Part shown: one piece after another, positions 7,254 to 13,196 of the stretch
How positions within the stretch are numbered: position 1 is the first letter of the stretch
How the letters are laid out: each line of letters opens with the position of its first letter
Assembly: GCA_937876695.1 (NCBI GenBank)
Contig: CALFHW010000013.1
Location: 1 to 13,196 of the forward strand
DNA length: 13,196 bases
Reading direction: 5' to 3'
Origin: an uncultured bacterium
GTDB taxonomy: Bacteria > Patescibacteriota > Dojkabacteria > CALFHW01
Notes under the pieces: generated by a model
What the model saw: the letters and a program-made list of their open reading frames with translations, nothing else
Told to the model about the DNA's origin: nothing
Databases searched by the model: none
Position numbers and translations under genes: made by a program

Positions 7254-9041
7254 TCAAGCTATTTGCATGTGCTGGTATAACTCTCCATCAGTAAATCCTT
7301 TCTTGCGATAGTAGCCTCTAGTACCAATTGCCGAGATGACCGATAGATCTTTAAAACCAGCTTCCTTTGCCATCTGCACCGCCTTTTCAATCAGCTTGCT
7401 ACCTAGTCCTAAGTGCTGCGCAGCATTTTGCTTGTTTTGACCGAGCTGCTGGGCAATTCCATAAACATGAATCTCGCGAATAATTGCTTTGCCAGCCAGC
7501 TCATCTATGAAATTCTCCTTATTCTCTGGTAAGCTAAGCCTCAAAAAGCCCGCGATCTCGTCTTGCTCGGTGATGAACTCAAGAAAATGCTCGGTGGTAG
7601 GCCCTAGGTAGTTCATTGCGGAATAAGTGCTGACTTTAAGTCCTAGGTCACTCAGGGATACATGCTTACCTTTAATTTCTCGCGAGCGGATATCTTGCGA
7701 GCGCAGACCTACCGATTCCATATGCCTCTGCACCATTTCGCGGAAGTTGGTTTTCTTATTTCCGGCCACGATGTCAGTTGAAGGAATATCGCGAATGATC
7801 CTAGTTAGCCTCACATGCCTTGGAGTATTTGAAATTGCGTGCACCAACACATCTAGCAATTCCTCCTGGGTATATGGTTTCCACAGGCCTTTATTGTAAT
7901 AGTCCATGAGCTCTGCACTTTCGATGAGTGAACAAGGATAGAGCTTGAGCTCATCCGGCTGAAATTCAGGCGTAAATAGCTTATCGAAGTCCTGCTTATC
8001 TAATTGGGGGTTTGAGCCGTATAGGTTTGGCATCCAGTGTGCGTGGATTTTGAAACCACCAGTACGCACCAGAGCAACTGCCCTGGATGTTGCGGCCACA
8101 TCGTGGCCGCGCTTGTTGAGGCTAAGCACCTCGTCTGATAGCGACTGGAAACCGATCTGCGTCTTCGTGGCGCCCAGGAAGCGCACCCTTTTGACTTCTG
8201 CCTCATCGATATGATCTGGTCTAGTTTCAATCACTAGACCGACGCATCTGGACAGCGCGGTTTCGTTTAGCAGCTGCGCCTGAACTAACTGCTCGTCAGT
8301 CACCATTTCTTCACTTACCTTCGCAGAGGGAGATTGCGCAAGCTTAGCCTTCGTCCTTGCACCAAGCTCAACCTGCATAACCTGTGTGTTGTAGCTCACA
8401 CGCTTGCCATCCTTATCGAAAATTGCCTTATTCTTTGTCTGAGAGCTAAACTGATTGACTGTATGAACTTGATCTCTACCGTCCCTGACTCCAAAATCAT
8501 TTAAAGCGTCAAAACAGCGCTTGATAAACCAGTTCTGATAGGCCTTAGGATAATATGACCAAGTCCCTCCCAGAATTATTAATTCAATCTTGTCTATGTT
8601 GTGGCCAGTGGCTTTAAATGCCCTCAGTCTATTGTAAGTCTGCAGGTATGGGTCGAAGCTATTGCGCTCAGCTCGCTGAGCGCCGGGCTCATCACTCAAG
8701 TAACTTTTAGGCATGCGAATATCATTCGGACAAAAAATGCACTTACCAGGACAAGGAAATGGCTTTGTGAGTACCGTCAGTGGCGCTACACCCGAGATAG
8801 AGCGGGTTGGTTTCATCACAAGTTTAGCTAGCAAAGCCTCATCCTCCTCTAACTTGCCGGCTGCTACCAAATGGTGGTAACCAATCATTAGCTGATACTT
8901 AGCAAATATACCACCCTCCGGCTTCGGAAATTCCCGCAGGAATTTGGTCCACACCACCTCTGGCCTAGACTTCAAGGCCAGTAGAATTTCTAGCAACTGT
9001 TCACTATATTTTTCGGCAGAAAACTTATAACTCTTGACCAT
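7254..9041 (-). CDS. elp3: Elp3-family radical SAM/GNAT tRNA uridine-34 carboxymethyl-forming enzyme
   Basis: Elp3 uses a radical SAM cluster and acetyl-CoA to build the carboxymethyl group on C5 of wobble uridine U34 in tRNA. The 595-residue product carries PTRSISGVAPLTVLTKPFP just before the cluster motif CPGKCIFC (Cys97, Cys101, Cys104), then SDEPGAQRA, SFDPYLQTYNRL and IELIILGGTWSYYP, all typical of Elp3. The C-terminal GNAT domain has the acetyl-CoA loop QHLGLGSKL (about 542-550) and GYYRKKGF near 576-583. An upstream in-frame extension to 9293 would overlap the divergent Nudix gene and does not match the family, so I start at ATG 9041. A TG-T-TAAAAT extended -10 lies 10 nt before that ATG. 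Bacterial Elp3 enzymes are known (a Dehalococcoides enzyme has been studied) and act without the other Elongator subunits. The stop lies 34 nt from the convergent secF stop; I see no credible terminator there. Confidence 0.93.
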   Translation of the reverse strand: MVKSYKFSAEKYSEQLLEILLALKSRPEVVWTKFLREFPKPEGGIFAKYQLMIGYHHLVAAGKLEEDEALLAKLVMKPTRSISGVAPLTVLTKPFPCPGKCIFCPNDIRMPKSYLSDEPGAQRAERNSFDPYLQTYNRLRAFKATGHNIDKIELIILGGTWSYYPKAYQNWFIKRCFDALNDFGVRDGRDQVHTVNQFSSQTKNKAIFDKDGKRVSYNTQVMQVELGARTKAKLAQSPSAKVSEEMVTDEQLVQAQLLNETALSRCVGLVIETRPDHIDEAEVKRVRFLGATKTQIGFQSLSDEVLSLNKRGHDVAATSRAVALVRTGGFKIHAHWMPNLYGSNPQLDKQDFDKLFTPEFQPDELKLYPCSLIESAELMDYYNKGLWKPYTQEELLDVLVHAISNTPRHVRLTRIIRDIPSTDIVAGNKKTNFREMVQRHMESVGLRSQDIRSREIKGKHVSLSDLGLKVSTYSAMNYLGPTTEHFLEFITEQDEIAGFLRLSLPENKENFIDELAGKAIIREIHVYGIAQQLGQNKQNAAQHLGLGSKLIEKAVQMAKEAGFKDLSVISAIGTRGYYRKKGFTDGELYQHMQIA

Positions 9042-9045
9042 TTCA

Positions 9046-9060
9046 GTTATAATTTTAACA
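9046..9060. promoter_or_regulatory. Shared bidirectional promoter of elp3 and the Nudix-methyltransferase unit
   Basis: Only 22 bp separate the two divergent ATG codons (9041 minus, 9064 plus). Within them GTTATAATTTTAAC (9046-9059) matches its own reverse complement at 12 of 14 positions. It holds TATAAT for the plus strand (9048-9053, 10 nt before the ATG) and TAAAAT for the minus strand (9057-9052, preceded by TG-T, 10 nt before the ATG). The two -10 boxes overlap by two bases, so the two polymerases would exclude each other. Both mRNAs would have leaders of about 3-5 nt. Confidence 0.6.
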
Positions 9061-9063
9061 GCT

Positions 9064-9537
9064 ATGACAACTAACAACGAATTTGAGTTCAACCAATTCC
9101 CTGTCCACAGGCCTGAGAAACTCGCCAAGCTCGATCCAAGGGAGAGTCGAATCACAATCGCAGCTGGCGCCATGATATTCTCAAAAAATAAGTTACTACT
9201 CAATCGCAGCGATAGTAGCGACCTTTGGAGCATACCTGGTGGCATAATCACTTTTACCGAGAGCTCGGAGCAGGCGGTTATCAGGGAAATCAAAGAAGAG
9301 TTAAATCTAGAAGTGACAATTGTAGATCCCCTGCCCTACGTGTTTAGTTTCGATATTGAGAGTGAGAATGCGGTAGATAAAATTGTGCTGCTCCACTTTC
9401 TGGCCAAGGTTAAACCCGATGGCAAAATCGTCATGGGTGACGGAGTTGCCGACTACAAATGGGAGTCGATTGCTAGCGCCTTTAGAGACTGTTATCCAAA
9501 TGTAAAGCCTGCCGTCGACCACTTTATGAATATCTAG
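9064..9537 (+). CDS. Nudix hydrolase of unknown substrate
   Basis: Nudix enzymes cleave nucleoside diphosphates linked to another group, using a divalent metal bound by the Nudix box. In this 157-residue cytoplasmic protein the box is complete: Gly60, Glu66, then RE at 74-75 and EE at 78-79, within GGIITFTESSEQ and AVIREIKEELNL, fitting GX5EX7REUXEEXXU. It follows IPGG (57-60), as in the MutT-like ADP-ribose/NTP group. A polar N-terminal stretch of about 28 residues precedes the domain. The substrate cannot be read from sequence; house-cleaning of damaged nucleotides or ADP-sugar cleavage are both possible. I start at ATG 9064 because an in-frame TTG at 9034 lies upstream of the -10 box and overlaps elp3. 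The methyltransferase ATG follows 4 nt after the stop codon, so the two are almost certainly co-transcribed. Confidence 0.9.
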   Translation: MTTNNEFEFNQFPVHRPEKLAKLDPRESRITIAAGAMIFSKNKLLLNRSDSSDLWSIPGGIITFTESSEQAVIREIKEELNLEVTIVDPLPYVFSFDIESENAVDKIVLLHFLAKVKPDGKIVMGDGVADYKWESIASAFRDCYPNVKPAVDHFMNI

Positions 9538-9541
9538 CTTT

Positions 9542-10300
9542 ATGCTGAGTACTAGCGTTAAGGACTTTTATGATCAGCAAGCAGATGACTGGAATAAATC
9601 AAGACAGCAAAGCTGGGCAGGTTTAGAATCTATCCTTTCAAATAAACTTGGGATTGCTGAGCTAGAGCGCATAGAGACTGCTACTAGCCTGCTGGAGCTG
9701 GGCTGCGGCAATGGAAGGCTCTTATCCAAGCACCTGGGGCTGCTACCTGCTCTGACTGACTATACTGGGGTTGATATTAGCTCAGGCCTGTTAGGAATTG
9801 CCGAGAAGAGTACCTCTTCAGCTGTAAAAACTGCTGGCCGCGAGGGAAAACTAACCGCTAAACTATTGCAAGCTGATTTAACATTTAAAGATTGGGCTGA
9901 GCAGTTGTCAGCCAAAAGCTTTGACTTGGTTATAATGATAGCTACCTTGCACCACATTCCGGCTAAGATTGCACCACAGTTGTTTGCGCAGATCTCTGGT
10001 CTGCTCAAACCCGGAGGGCTGTTCATCTTCAGCTGTTGGCAGTTTCTACCTGAGCTTCAACACTTGGTGCTTAAAGATCCCGAGCTGCATCAATACCTTG
10101 ATAGCAAACAATTAAACTTAGCAGGCGACGATTATATTCTCAGCTGGCAGAAAAGTACCAGTTACCGCTATGCACATTTATACAGCGAGGTTGATATACT
10201 TCCACTGCTGACTCCAAGCCGCCTCTCTCTTCTCCACAAATTCTCTGCCGATGGCCGCAGCGGTAAACTAAATGACTATTATATTTTGCAACGGCAGTAG
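9542..10300 (+). CDS. Class I SAM-dependent methyltransferase, Trm9/ABH8-like (candidate tRNA wobble-uridine methyltransferase)
   Basis: This 252-residue Rossmann-fold methyltransferase has motif I ELGCGNG at 52-58, the ribose-binding acidic turn VDIS (Asp78), the adenine-region QADL at 110-113, motif IV DLVIMIATLHHIP at 128-140 and LLKPGGLFIFSCWQF at 154-168. Beyond the general fold, several details recall the Trm9/ABH8 family, which methylates the carboxymethyl group of cm5U34 in tRNA: the N-terminal FYDQQADDWNKSRQQSW (9-25; compare Y/F-D-x-x-A-x-x-F-S-x-T/S-R-x-x-x-W), the ATLHHI and CW segments, RYAHLY at 209-214 (compare RYYHVF) and the end NDYYIL (compare NWxVIL). It lies beside elp3, whose product makes the substrate of that reaction, which supports the reading. 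A generic UbiE-type small-molecule methyltransferase remains possible. There is no Shine-Dalgarno sequence in the 4-nt gap after the Nudix gene. Confidence 0.62.
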   Translation: MLSTSVKDFYDQQADDWNKSRQQSWAGLESILSNKLGIAELERIETATSLLELGCGNGRLLSKHLGLLPALTDYTGVDISSGLLGIAEKSTSSAVKTAGREGKLTAKLLQADLTFKDWAEQLSAKSFDLVIMIATLHHIPAKIAPQLFAQISGLLKPGGLFIFSCWQFLPELQHLVLKDPELHQYLDSKQLNLAGDDYILSWQKSTSYRYAHLYSEVDILPLLTPSRLSLLHKFSADGRSGKLNDYYILQRQ

Positions 10301-10314
10301 ATCTAGCGTATCAT
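10286..10314 (+). promoter_or_regulatory. Candidate promoter of the DUF4230 gene
   Basis: TTGCAA (10286-10291) and TATCAT (10309-10314) are separated by 17 bp, matching consensus at four and five of six positions. The -10 ends 8 nt before the ATG at 10323, again implying almost no leader. Part of it lies inside the end of the methyltransferase gene, so read-through transcription is also likely. Confidence 0.4.
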
Positions 10315-10322
10315 TGGTTAAG

Positions 10323-10952
10323 ATGAGATCAATATTTAGAAGACTATTAGCTCTAGTTGCCTACACATTTGCAGTAGTAGTAGTTTCAGTACTGATTACT
10401 ATCATTATTGTTATCTCTATAAATAACCAAAATGCCGGCATGCGTGAGAACGTCACTAGAGACGTAGTTTTAGAGAGAATTAGCAAAGGATTTTTTGCAG
10501 TCACCCGAACTGTATACCTCGAGGAAGAAGTCAAGATCGATGTTGCCAGAGCCAGTGACTGGGATGAATTCCTATGGGGTAAATCCATCAATGCTTCGGC
10601 CAGAGTGCGCGCTGATGTAGGTGTGGATCTAGAGAAGTTAAGCAGGGATGATATTGAAGTCTCTGAAAGCCAAAAGCTCATCACTATTAGACTTCCCAAG
10701 GCCGAGATCTTAGACATTTCCTTAACTGAGAAATTAGTGGTGGACACCGAGGGAACGATCCTGACTAGGCTGTTTGACAACGACCGCAACACCGATTATA
10801 AGCTGGCTCAAGCTGAGCTGATTTCTACTTCGAGAAAACTGATAACTGAGGATGAGCAACTCTTGAAAGAAGCAGCTGAAGGTCTAGAGCCTGTATTGGG
10901 CGCTCTAGTGTATGAGTTAGACTACAAAATTAAGATTATAACCGCGCAGTAA
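10323..10952 (+). CDS. Membrane-anchored DUF4230 family protein
   Basis: The 209-residue product has a short basic N-terminus, one membrane segment (about 9-33) and a C-terminal domain outside or on the membrane surface. The domain shows the DUF4230 pattern: VRADVGVDLEKLSRDDIEV followed by ITIRLPKAEILDISL, then a variable Asp-rich loop, a helix with ELISTSRKL and a closing helix near the C-terminus. The function of DUF4230 is not established and I assign none. An in-frame start at 10272 would overlap the methyltransferase gene and put about 17 polar residues before the basic anchor, so I prefer ATG at 10323, 22 nt after the previous stop. It lies between tRNA-related genes and gatCAB, but a gatC promoter follows it, so the link to translation may be only positional. 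Confidence 0.75.
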   Translation: MRSIFRRLLALVAYTFAVVVVSVLITIIIVISINNQNAGMRENVTRDVVLERISKGFFAVTRTVYLEEEVKIDVARASDWDEFLWGKSINASARVRADVGVDLEKLSRDDIEVSESQKLITIRLPKAEILDISLTEKLVVDTEGTILTRLFDNDRNTDYKLAQAELISTSRKLITEDEQLLKEAAEGLEPVLGALVYELDYKIKIITAQ

Positions 10953-10960
10953 GCTTTGCG

Positions 10961-10969
10961 TGTTAAAAT
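10961..10969 (+). promoter_or_regulatory. Extended -10 promoter of gatCAB, predicted leaderless
   Basis: TGTTAAAAT (TG, one base, TAAAAT) ends 6 nt before the gatC ATG at 10976, the same geometry as at secD. No -35 box is seen at the usual distance. Transcription would start at or beside the start codon. Confidence 0.6.
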
Positions 10970-10975
10970 ATCTCT

Positions 10976-11284
10976 ATGTCCAAAGGCAGTATTATTGATG
11001 ACAACACCACCAAAAAAGTCGCTGGTTTAATCAAGCTAGATATAGCTGCGGGCGAGATAGCTGACTATACTTCTAGATTAAACGCTGTCATAGAAGCTGT
11101 AGAAGTGCTGAAAGAGCTAGATACCCAGGCGGTTGAGCCCGCAACTCAAACCCATGGACTTACCAATATCTGGCGAGAGGATGATGAAATCGAACCTGGT
11201 CTTAATATGAAAGAGTATCCAAATAAACAGAATTTTAAAGATGGGTATTTCGTGGTCAGCAGCGTAATTTCAGATAGCGCCTAG
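10976..11284 (+). CDS. gatC: Asp-tRNA(Asn)/Glu-tRNA(Gln) amidotransferase subunit C
   Basis: GatC is the small subunit that wraps around GatA and GatB and holds the amidotransferase together. The 102-residue product has the family pattern throughout: KKVAGLIKLDIAAGEIADYT near 13-32 (the KLArLxLxxEE helix), a second helix LNAVIEAVEVLKELDT, the VEPATQTHG turn near 55-63, then WREDDEIEPGL and a C-terminal GYFVVSSVI (compare the family's yFkVPkvi). It is the first gene of gatC-gatA-gatB and has its own -10 box directly before the ATG. The gatA start follows 7 nt after the stop. Presence of GatCAB suggests that Gln-tRNA(Gln), Asn-tRNA(Asn) or both are made by the indirect route. Confidence 0.93.
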   Translation: MSKGSIIDDNTTKKVAGLIKLDIAAGEIADYTSRLNAVIEAVEVLKELDTQAVEPATQTHGLTNIWREDDEIEPGLNMKEYPNKQNFKDGYFVVSSVISDSA

Positions 11285-11291
11285 AAAATTT

Positions 11292-12785
11292 ATGAGCAAT
11301 TACAGTATTAAAATTGAAGATAGAGAGACCATTGGTTCGCTGACCGCTAAACTTGCTGCAGGTGAAATAACTAGCACTGAGTTGGTAGCCAAATCAATAG
11401 CCAGAGCCAAAGAATTAGAGCCAGAGCTGAATGCTTTTGTAAGCATTTTGGAAGCTGAAGCGCTAGAACAGGCCGCAGAGATGGATAGACTGCGTTCTAA
11501 GCAGGTGGCTGGTAGTTCGCCAAACACTGCAAATACAGCAGCCGTTCCTTCAATATCAGGGATCCCAGTGGCTTTGAAAGACAACTACAATCTAGTCGGC
11601 AGCAAAACCACCGCCAGTTCGAAAATACTAGAAAACTACACCTCGCCTTATAACGCCACTGTCACTCAGAGGATGCTTGATCAGAGTGCCATTTTCATAG
11701 GTAAAACCAACATGGATGCTTTTGCACATGGGTCATCTACTGAGACTTCAGACTTCGGCCCCAGCAAAAATCCTTACGATACTGATCGCGTACCTGGTGG
11801 ATCTTCAGGCGGTAGCGCTGTGGCTGTGGCTAGTGGTGTTTGTAGCTACGCAATTGGCAGCGAAACGGCCGGTTCGGTTAGAGGTCCAGCAGCTTGGTGC
11901 GGCCTCTACGGTTTTGCACCTACATTTGGCCGCATCAGCAGATACGGTGTAGTGGCAATGGGATCCTCGCTGGATAGACCTGGAGTTCTGGCCAACAATG
12001 TGATGGATTGCGCAATTGTCACTGATGTAATCAGCGGCCAAGACAAGCATGACGCTACCTCTATCCCCCAGCCTCCTACAAGGTACGCCCAACAGCTAAG
12101 CTCCAGCGAGAGAAGCCTGACAATTGGCCTGCCTAAAGTTTTTACCGATGATAGGATCGATGCAGAGGTGAGAAATCGCGTGCAGGAGGTAATCCGCGGC
12201 TATGAGAAGCTAGGAGCTAAAATCGTTGAAATAGACTTGCTAGACCCTAAGTACTCGATGGCCGTCTACACTATTGTCTGCCGGAGCGAAGTATCCTCAA
12301 ACCTAGCTAGGATTGATGGAATTCGTTATGGATTTGAAAGTATGCGAAAGTCGGCAGAAGTGCTAGAACAAATCTCCTACAACCGCGGCGAAGGATTCGG
12401 TATCGAGGCTAAACAGCGCAGTATGACTGGCGCCTATGCCCTGTCAGCTGGATACTACGATGCCTACTACAAGAAAGCCCAGCAAGTCAGGGCACTGATT
12501 ATCGCCGACTTCAAAAAGGCATTTGAAAACGTGGACCTGATCATGGGACCAACCATGCCTACTGTGGCACCAAAGCTCGGAGTGACGGCAAACAACCCAT
12601 TATTTGGCGAGCTAGCAGACATATTGACAGAGCCAAGCGCTCTAGCGGGTCTGCCTTGCATGTCGGTGCCAGCGGGCGAAAACTCAGAAGGATTGCCTAT
12701 TGGTTTCCAGATAATTGGTCCTCAACTTCAAGAGCAGCAGGTTCTAAATGCCGGGTTAATTTTTGAACAGGAGCTCAGCAGATGA
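11292..12785 (+). CDS. gatA: Asp-tRNA(Asn)/Glu-tRNA(Gln) amidotransferase subunit A (glutaminase/amidase)
   Basis: GatA hydrolyses glutamine and passes the ammonia to GatB. The 497-residue product has the amidase-signature Ser-cisSer-Lys triad at Lys96 (VALKDN), Ser171 (GGSSGGS) and Ser195 (ETAGSVRG), with the same spacing as Lys79/Ser154/Ser178 of the Staphylococcus aureus enzyme. The extra 17 residues come mainly from a Ser/Thr/Ala-rich loop near 70-88. SSNLARIDGIRYG, RGEGFG, ALSAGYYDAYYKKAQ and LAGLP are family hallmarks. The active-site strand reads SETAGSVRGPA where most GatA have SDTGGSIRQPA, and SSLDRPG replaces SSLDQIG, so the pocket is somewhat divergent. The gene follows gatC by 7 nt without a clear Shine-Dalgarno and its TGA overlaps the gatB ATG. 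Confidence 0.95.
   Translation: MSNYSIKIEDRETIGSLTAKLAAGEITSTELVAKSIARAKELEPELNAFVSILEAEALEQAAEMDRLRSKQVAGSSPNTANTAAVPSISGIPVALKDNYNLVGSKTTASSKILENYTSPYNATVTQRMLDQSAIFIGKTNMDAFAHGSSTETSDFGPSKNPYDTDRVPGGSSGGSAVAVASGVCSYAIGSETAGSVRGPAAWCGLYGFAPTFGRISRYGVVAMGSSLDRPGVLANNVMDCAIVTDVISGQDKHDATSIPQPPTRYAQQLSSSERSLTIGLPKVFTDDRIDAEVRNRVQEVIRGYEKLGAKIVEIDLLDPKYSMAVYTIVCRSEVSSNLARIDGIRYGFESMRKSAEVLEQISYNRGEGFGIEAKQRSMTGAYALSAGYYDAYYKKAQQVRALIIADFKKAFENVDLIMGPTMPTVAPKLGVTANNPLFGELADILTEPSALAGLPCMSVPAGENSEGLPIGFQIIGPQLQEQQVLNAGLIFEQELSR
12769..12773 (+). promoter_or_regulatory. Shine-Dalgarno sequence of gatB
   Basis: AGGAG lies 8 nt before the gatB ATG, inside the 3' end of gatA. It is the clearest Shine-Dalgarno in the window and, with the ATGA overlap, fixes the gatB start. 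It contrasts with the leaderless-looking first genes. Confidence 0.65.
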
Positions 12786-13196
12786 ACATTGACGCCGCTA
12801 AAAACAAATATGAGGCTGTAATTGGACTGGAAGTTCATATTCAGGCCAAAACCAAGACCAAGATGTTCTCAGCAGTCAGCGCTGACTATTTCGGCAAAGC
12901 GCCAAACGTCAATGTAGATCCGGTTTCACTGGGTCTTCCAGGGGCTTTGCCAGTCCCAAATAAAAAGGCAATTGAACATTGTATCGCTCTGGGCATGGCT
13001 CTATCATGCGAAATCAGCCGCACCACCAAGTTCGACCGTAAAAACTACTTCTATCCTGACCTACCTAAGGGTTATCAGATCTCCCAATACGACCAGCCTA
13101 TTTGTTTGCCAGGCAAAATGGATCTCTACTTAGAGGGCGGAGTTCAAACTATCGGCATAACTAGAATTCACTTAGAGGAAGATACCGGCAAGTCAG
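12782..13196 (+). CDS. gatB: Asp-tRNA(Asn)/Glu-tRNA(Gln) amidotransferase subunit B, 5' part only
   Basis: GatB binds the misacylated tRNA, activates the Glu or Asp side chain with ATP and completes amidation with ammonia from GatA. The window holds the first 138 codons of a protein usually about 470-500 residues long, so the C-terminal part lies beyond the edge. The visible part is a clear match: VIGLEVHIQ near 13-21, KMFSAVSADYFG, SLGLPGALPVPN, TTKFDRKNYFYPDLPKGYQI (the nucleotide and metal-binding cradle) and ITRIHLEEDTGKS at the edge. The CPxC found before LGLPG in many GatB is DPVS here, so this member probably lacks that zinc-binding pair. The start overlaps gatA by 4 nt. Confidence 0.95.
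   Translation, partial: MNIDAAKNKYEAVIGLEVHIQAKTKTKMFSAVSADYFGKAPNVNVDPVSLGLPGALPVPNKKAIEHCIALGMALSCEISRTTKFDRKNYFYPDLPKGYQISQYDQPICLPGKMDLYLEGGVQTIGITRIHLEEDTGKS

Noticed and set aside
8000..8230. Second minus-strand frame inside elp3
   Set aside because: Out-of-frame shadow of the continuous elp3 reading frame, with no recognisable features.
9034..9063. TTG start for the Nudix gene at 9034
   Set aside because: It would overlap the elp3 start and lies upstream of the TATAAT at 9048-9053, so it would not be on the predicted transcript.
9042..9293. N-terminal extension of elp3 by 84 residues to a start at 9293
   Set aside because: It would run antisense through the first half of the Nudix gene, does not resemble Elp3, and lies upstream of a good -10 box; MVKSYKFSAEKY from 9041 is the natural start.
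1..13196. CRISPR array, tRNA or rRNA genes, insertion sequences, prophage, toxin-antitoxin or defence genes
   Set aside because: No regularly spaced repeats, cloverleaf-like sequence, transposase or integrase motifs were seen; nearly all the window is covered by housekeeping genes.

Overview
The window reads as a chromosomal stretch of a streamlined bacterium, most likely from the Candidate Phyla Radiation (Patescibacteria) and plausibly Saccharibacteria-like. The reasons are compact gene packing, a short dcw (division and cell wall) cluster, a bacterial Elp3, strongly reduced SecD/SecF proteins, and an Asp-type MurA. TGA is used as an ordinary stop (PBP, secD, elp3, gatA), so code-4/25 lineages such as Gracilibacteria and Absconditabacteria are unlikely. 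The phylum is an inference; there is no rRNA or ribosomal protein here to fix it. I see no tRNA or rRNA gene, CRISPR array, insertion sequence or prophage.

Layout. (1) 1-4996, minus strand: mraZ, rsmH, an ftsL-like gene, a class B penicillin-binding protein (FtsI/PBP2) and a 3'-truncated murA, read as one operon. Upstream of mraZ lies a good promoter (TTAACA, 17 bp, TATACT), with two tandem 10-bp repeats at the expected transcription start that look like MraZ boxes. (2) 5016-7219, plus strand: secD and secF overlap by 4 nt. Both are shorter or more degenerate than the classical proteins and lack the charged residues of the proton path. (3) 7254-9041, minus strand: elp3, a radical SAM/GNAT tRNA wobble-uridine enzyme. 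(4) 9064-10952, plus strand: a Nudix hydrolase, a class I methyltransferase resembling Trm9/ABH8, and a membrane-anchored DUF4230 protein. (5) 10976-13196, plus strand: gatC, gatA and the 5' part of gatB, encoding the glutamyl-tRNA(Gln)/aspartyl-tRNA(Asn) amidotransferase.

How it fits together. The left third makes peptidoglycan precursors and the septal transpeptidase under MraZ control. The right two thirds are centred on tRNA: Elp3 makes the carboxymethyl group at U34, the neighbouring Trm9-like enzyme is of the type that methylates that carboxymethyl group in eukaryotes, and GatCAB matures misacylated tRNAs. The elp3 and Nudix/methyltransferase units are divergent, and their start codons are only 22 bp apart around a near-palindromic 14-mer that supplies a -10 element on each strand.

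A second theme is transcription. Several genes (secD, gatC, elp3, the Nudix gene, DUF4230) have a -10 box 6-10 nt before the start codon, which implies leaderless or nearly leaderless mRNAs. Genes inside operons (secF, gatB) instead show Shine-Dalgarno-like sequences. No gap between genes exceeds 300 bases.
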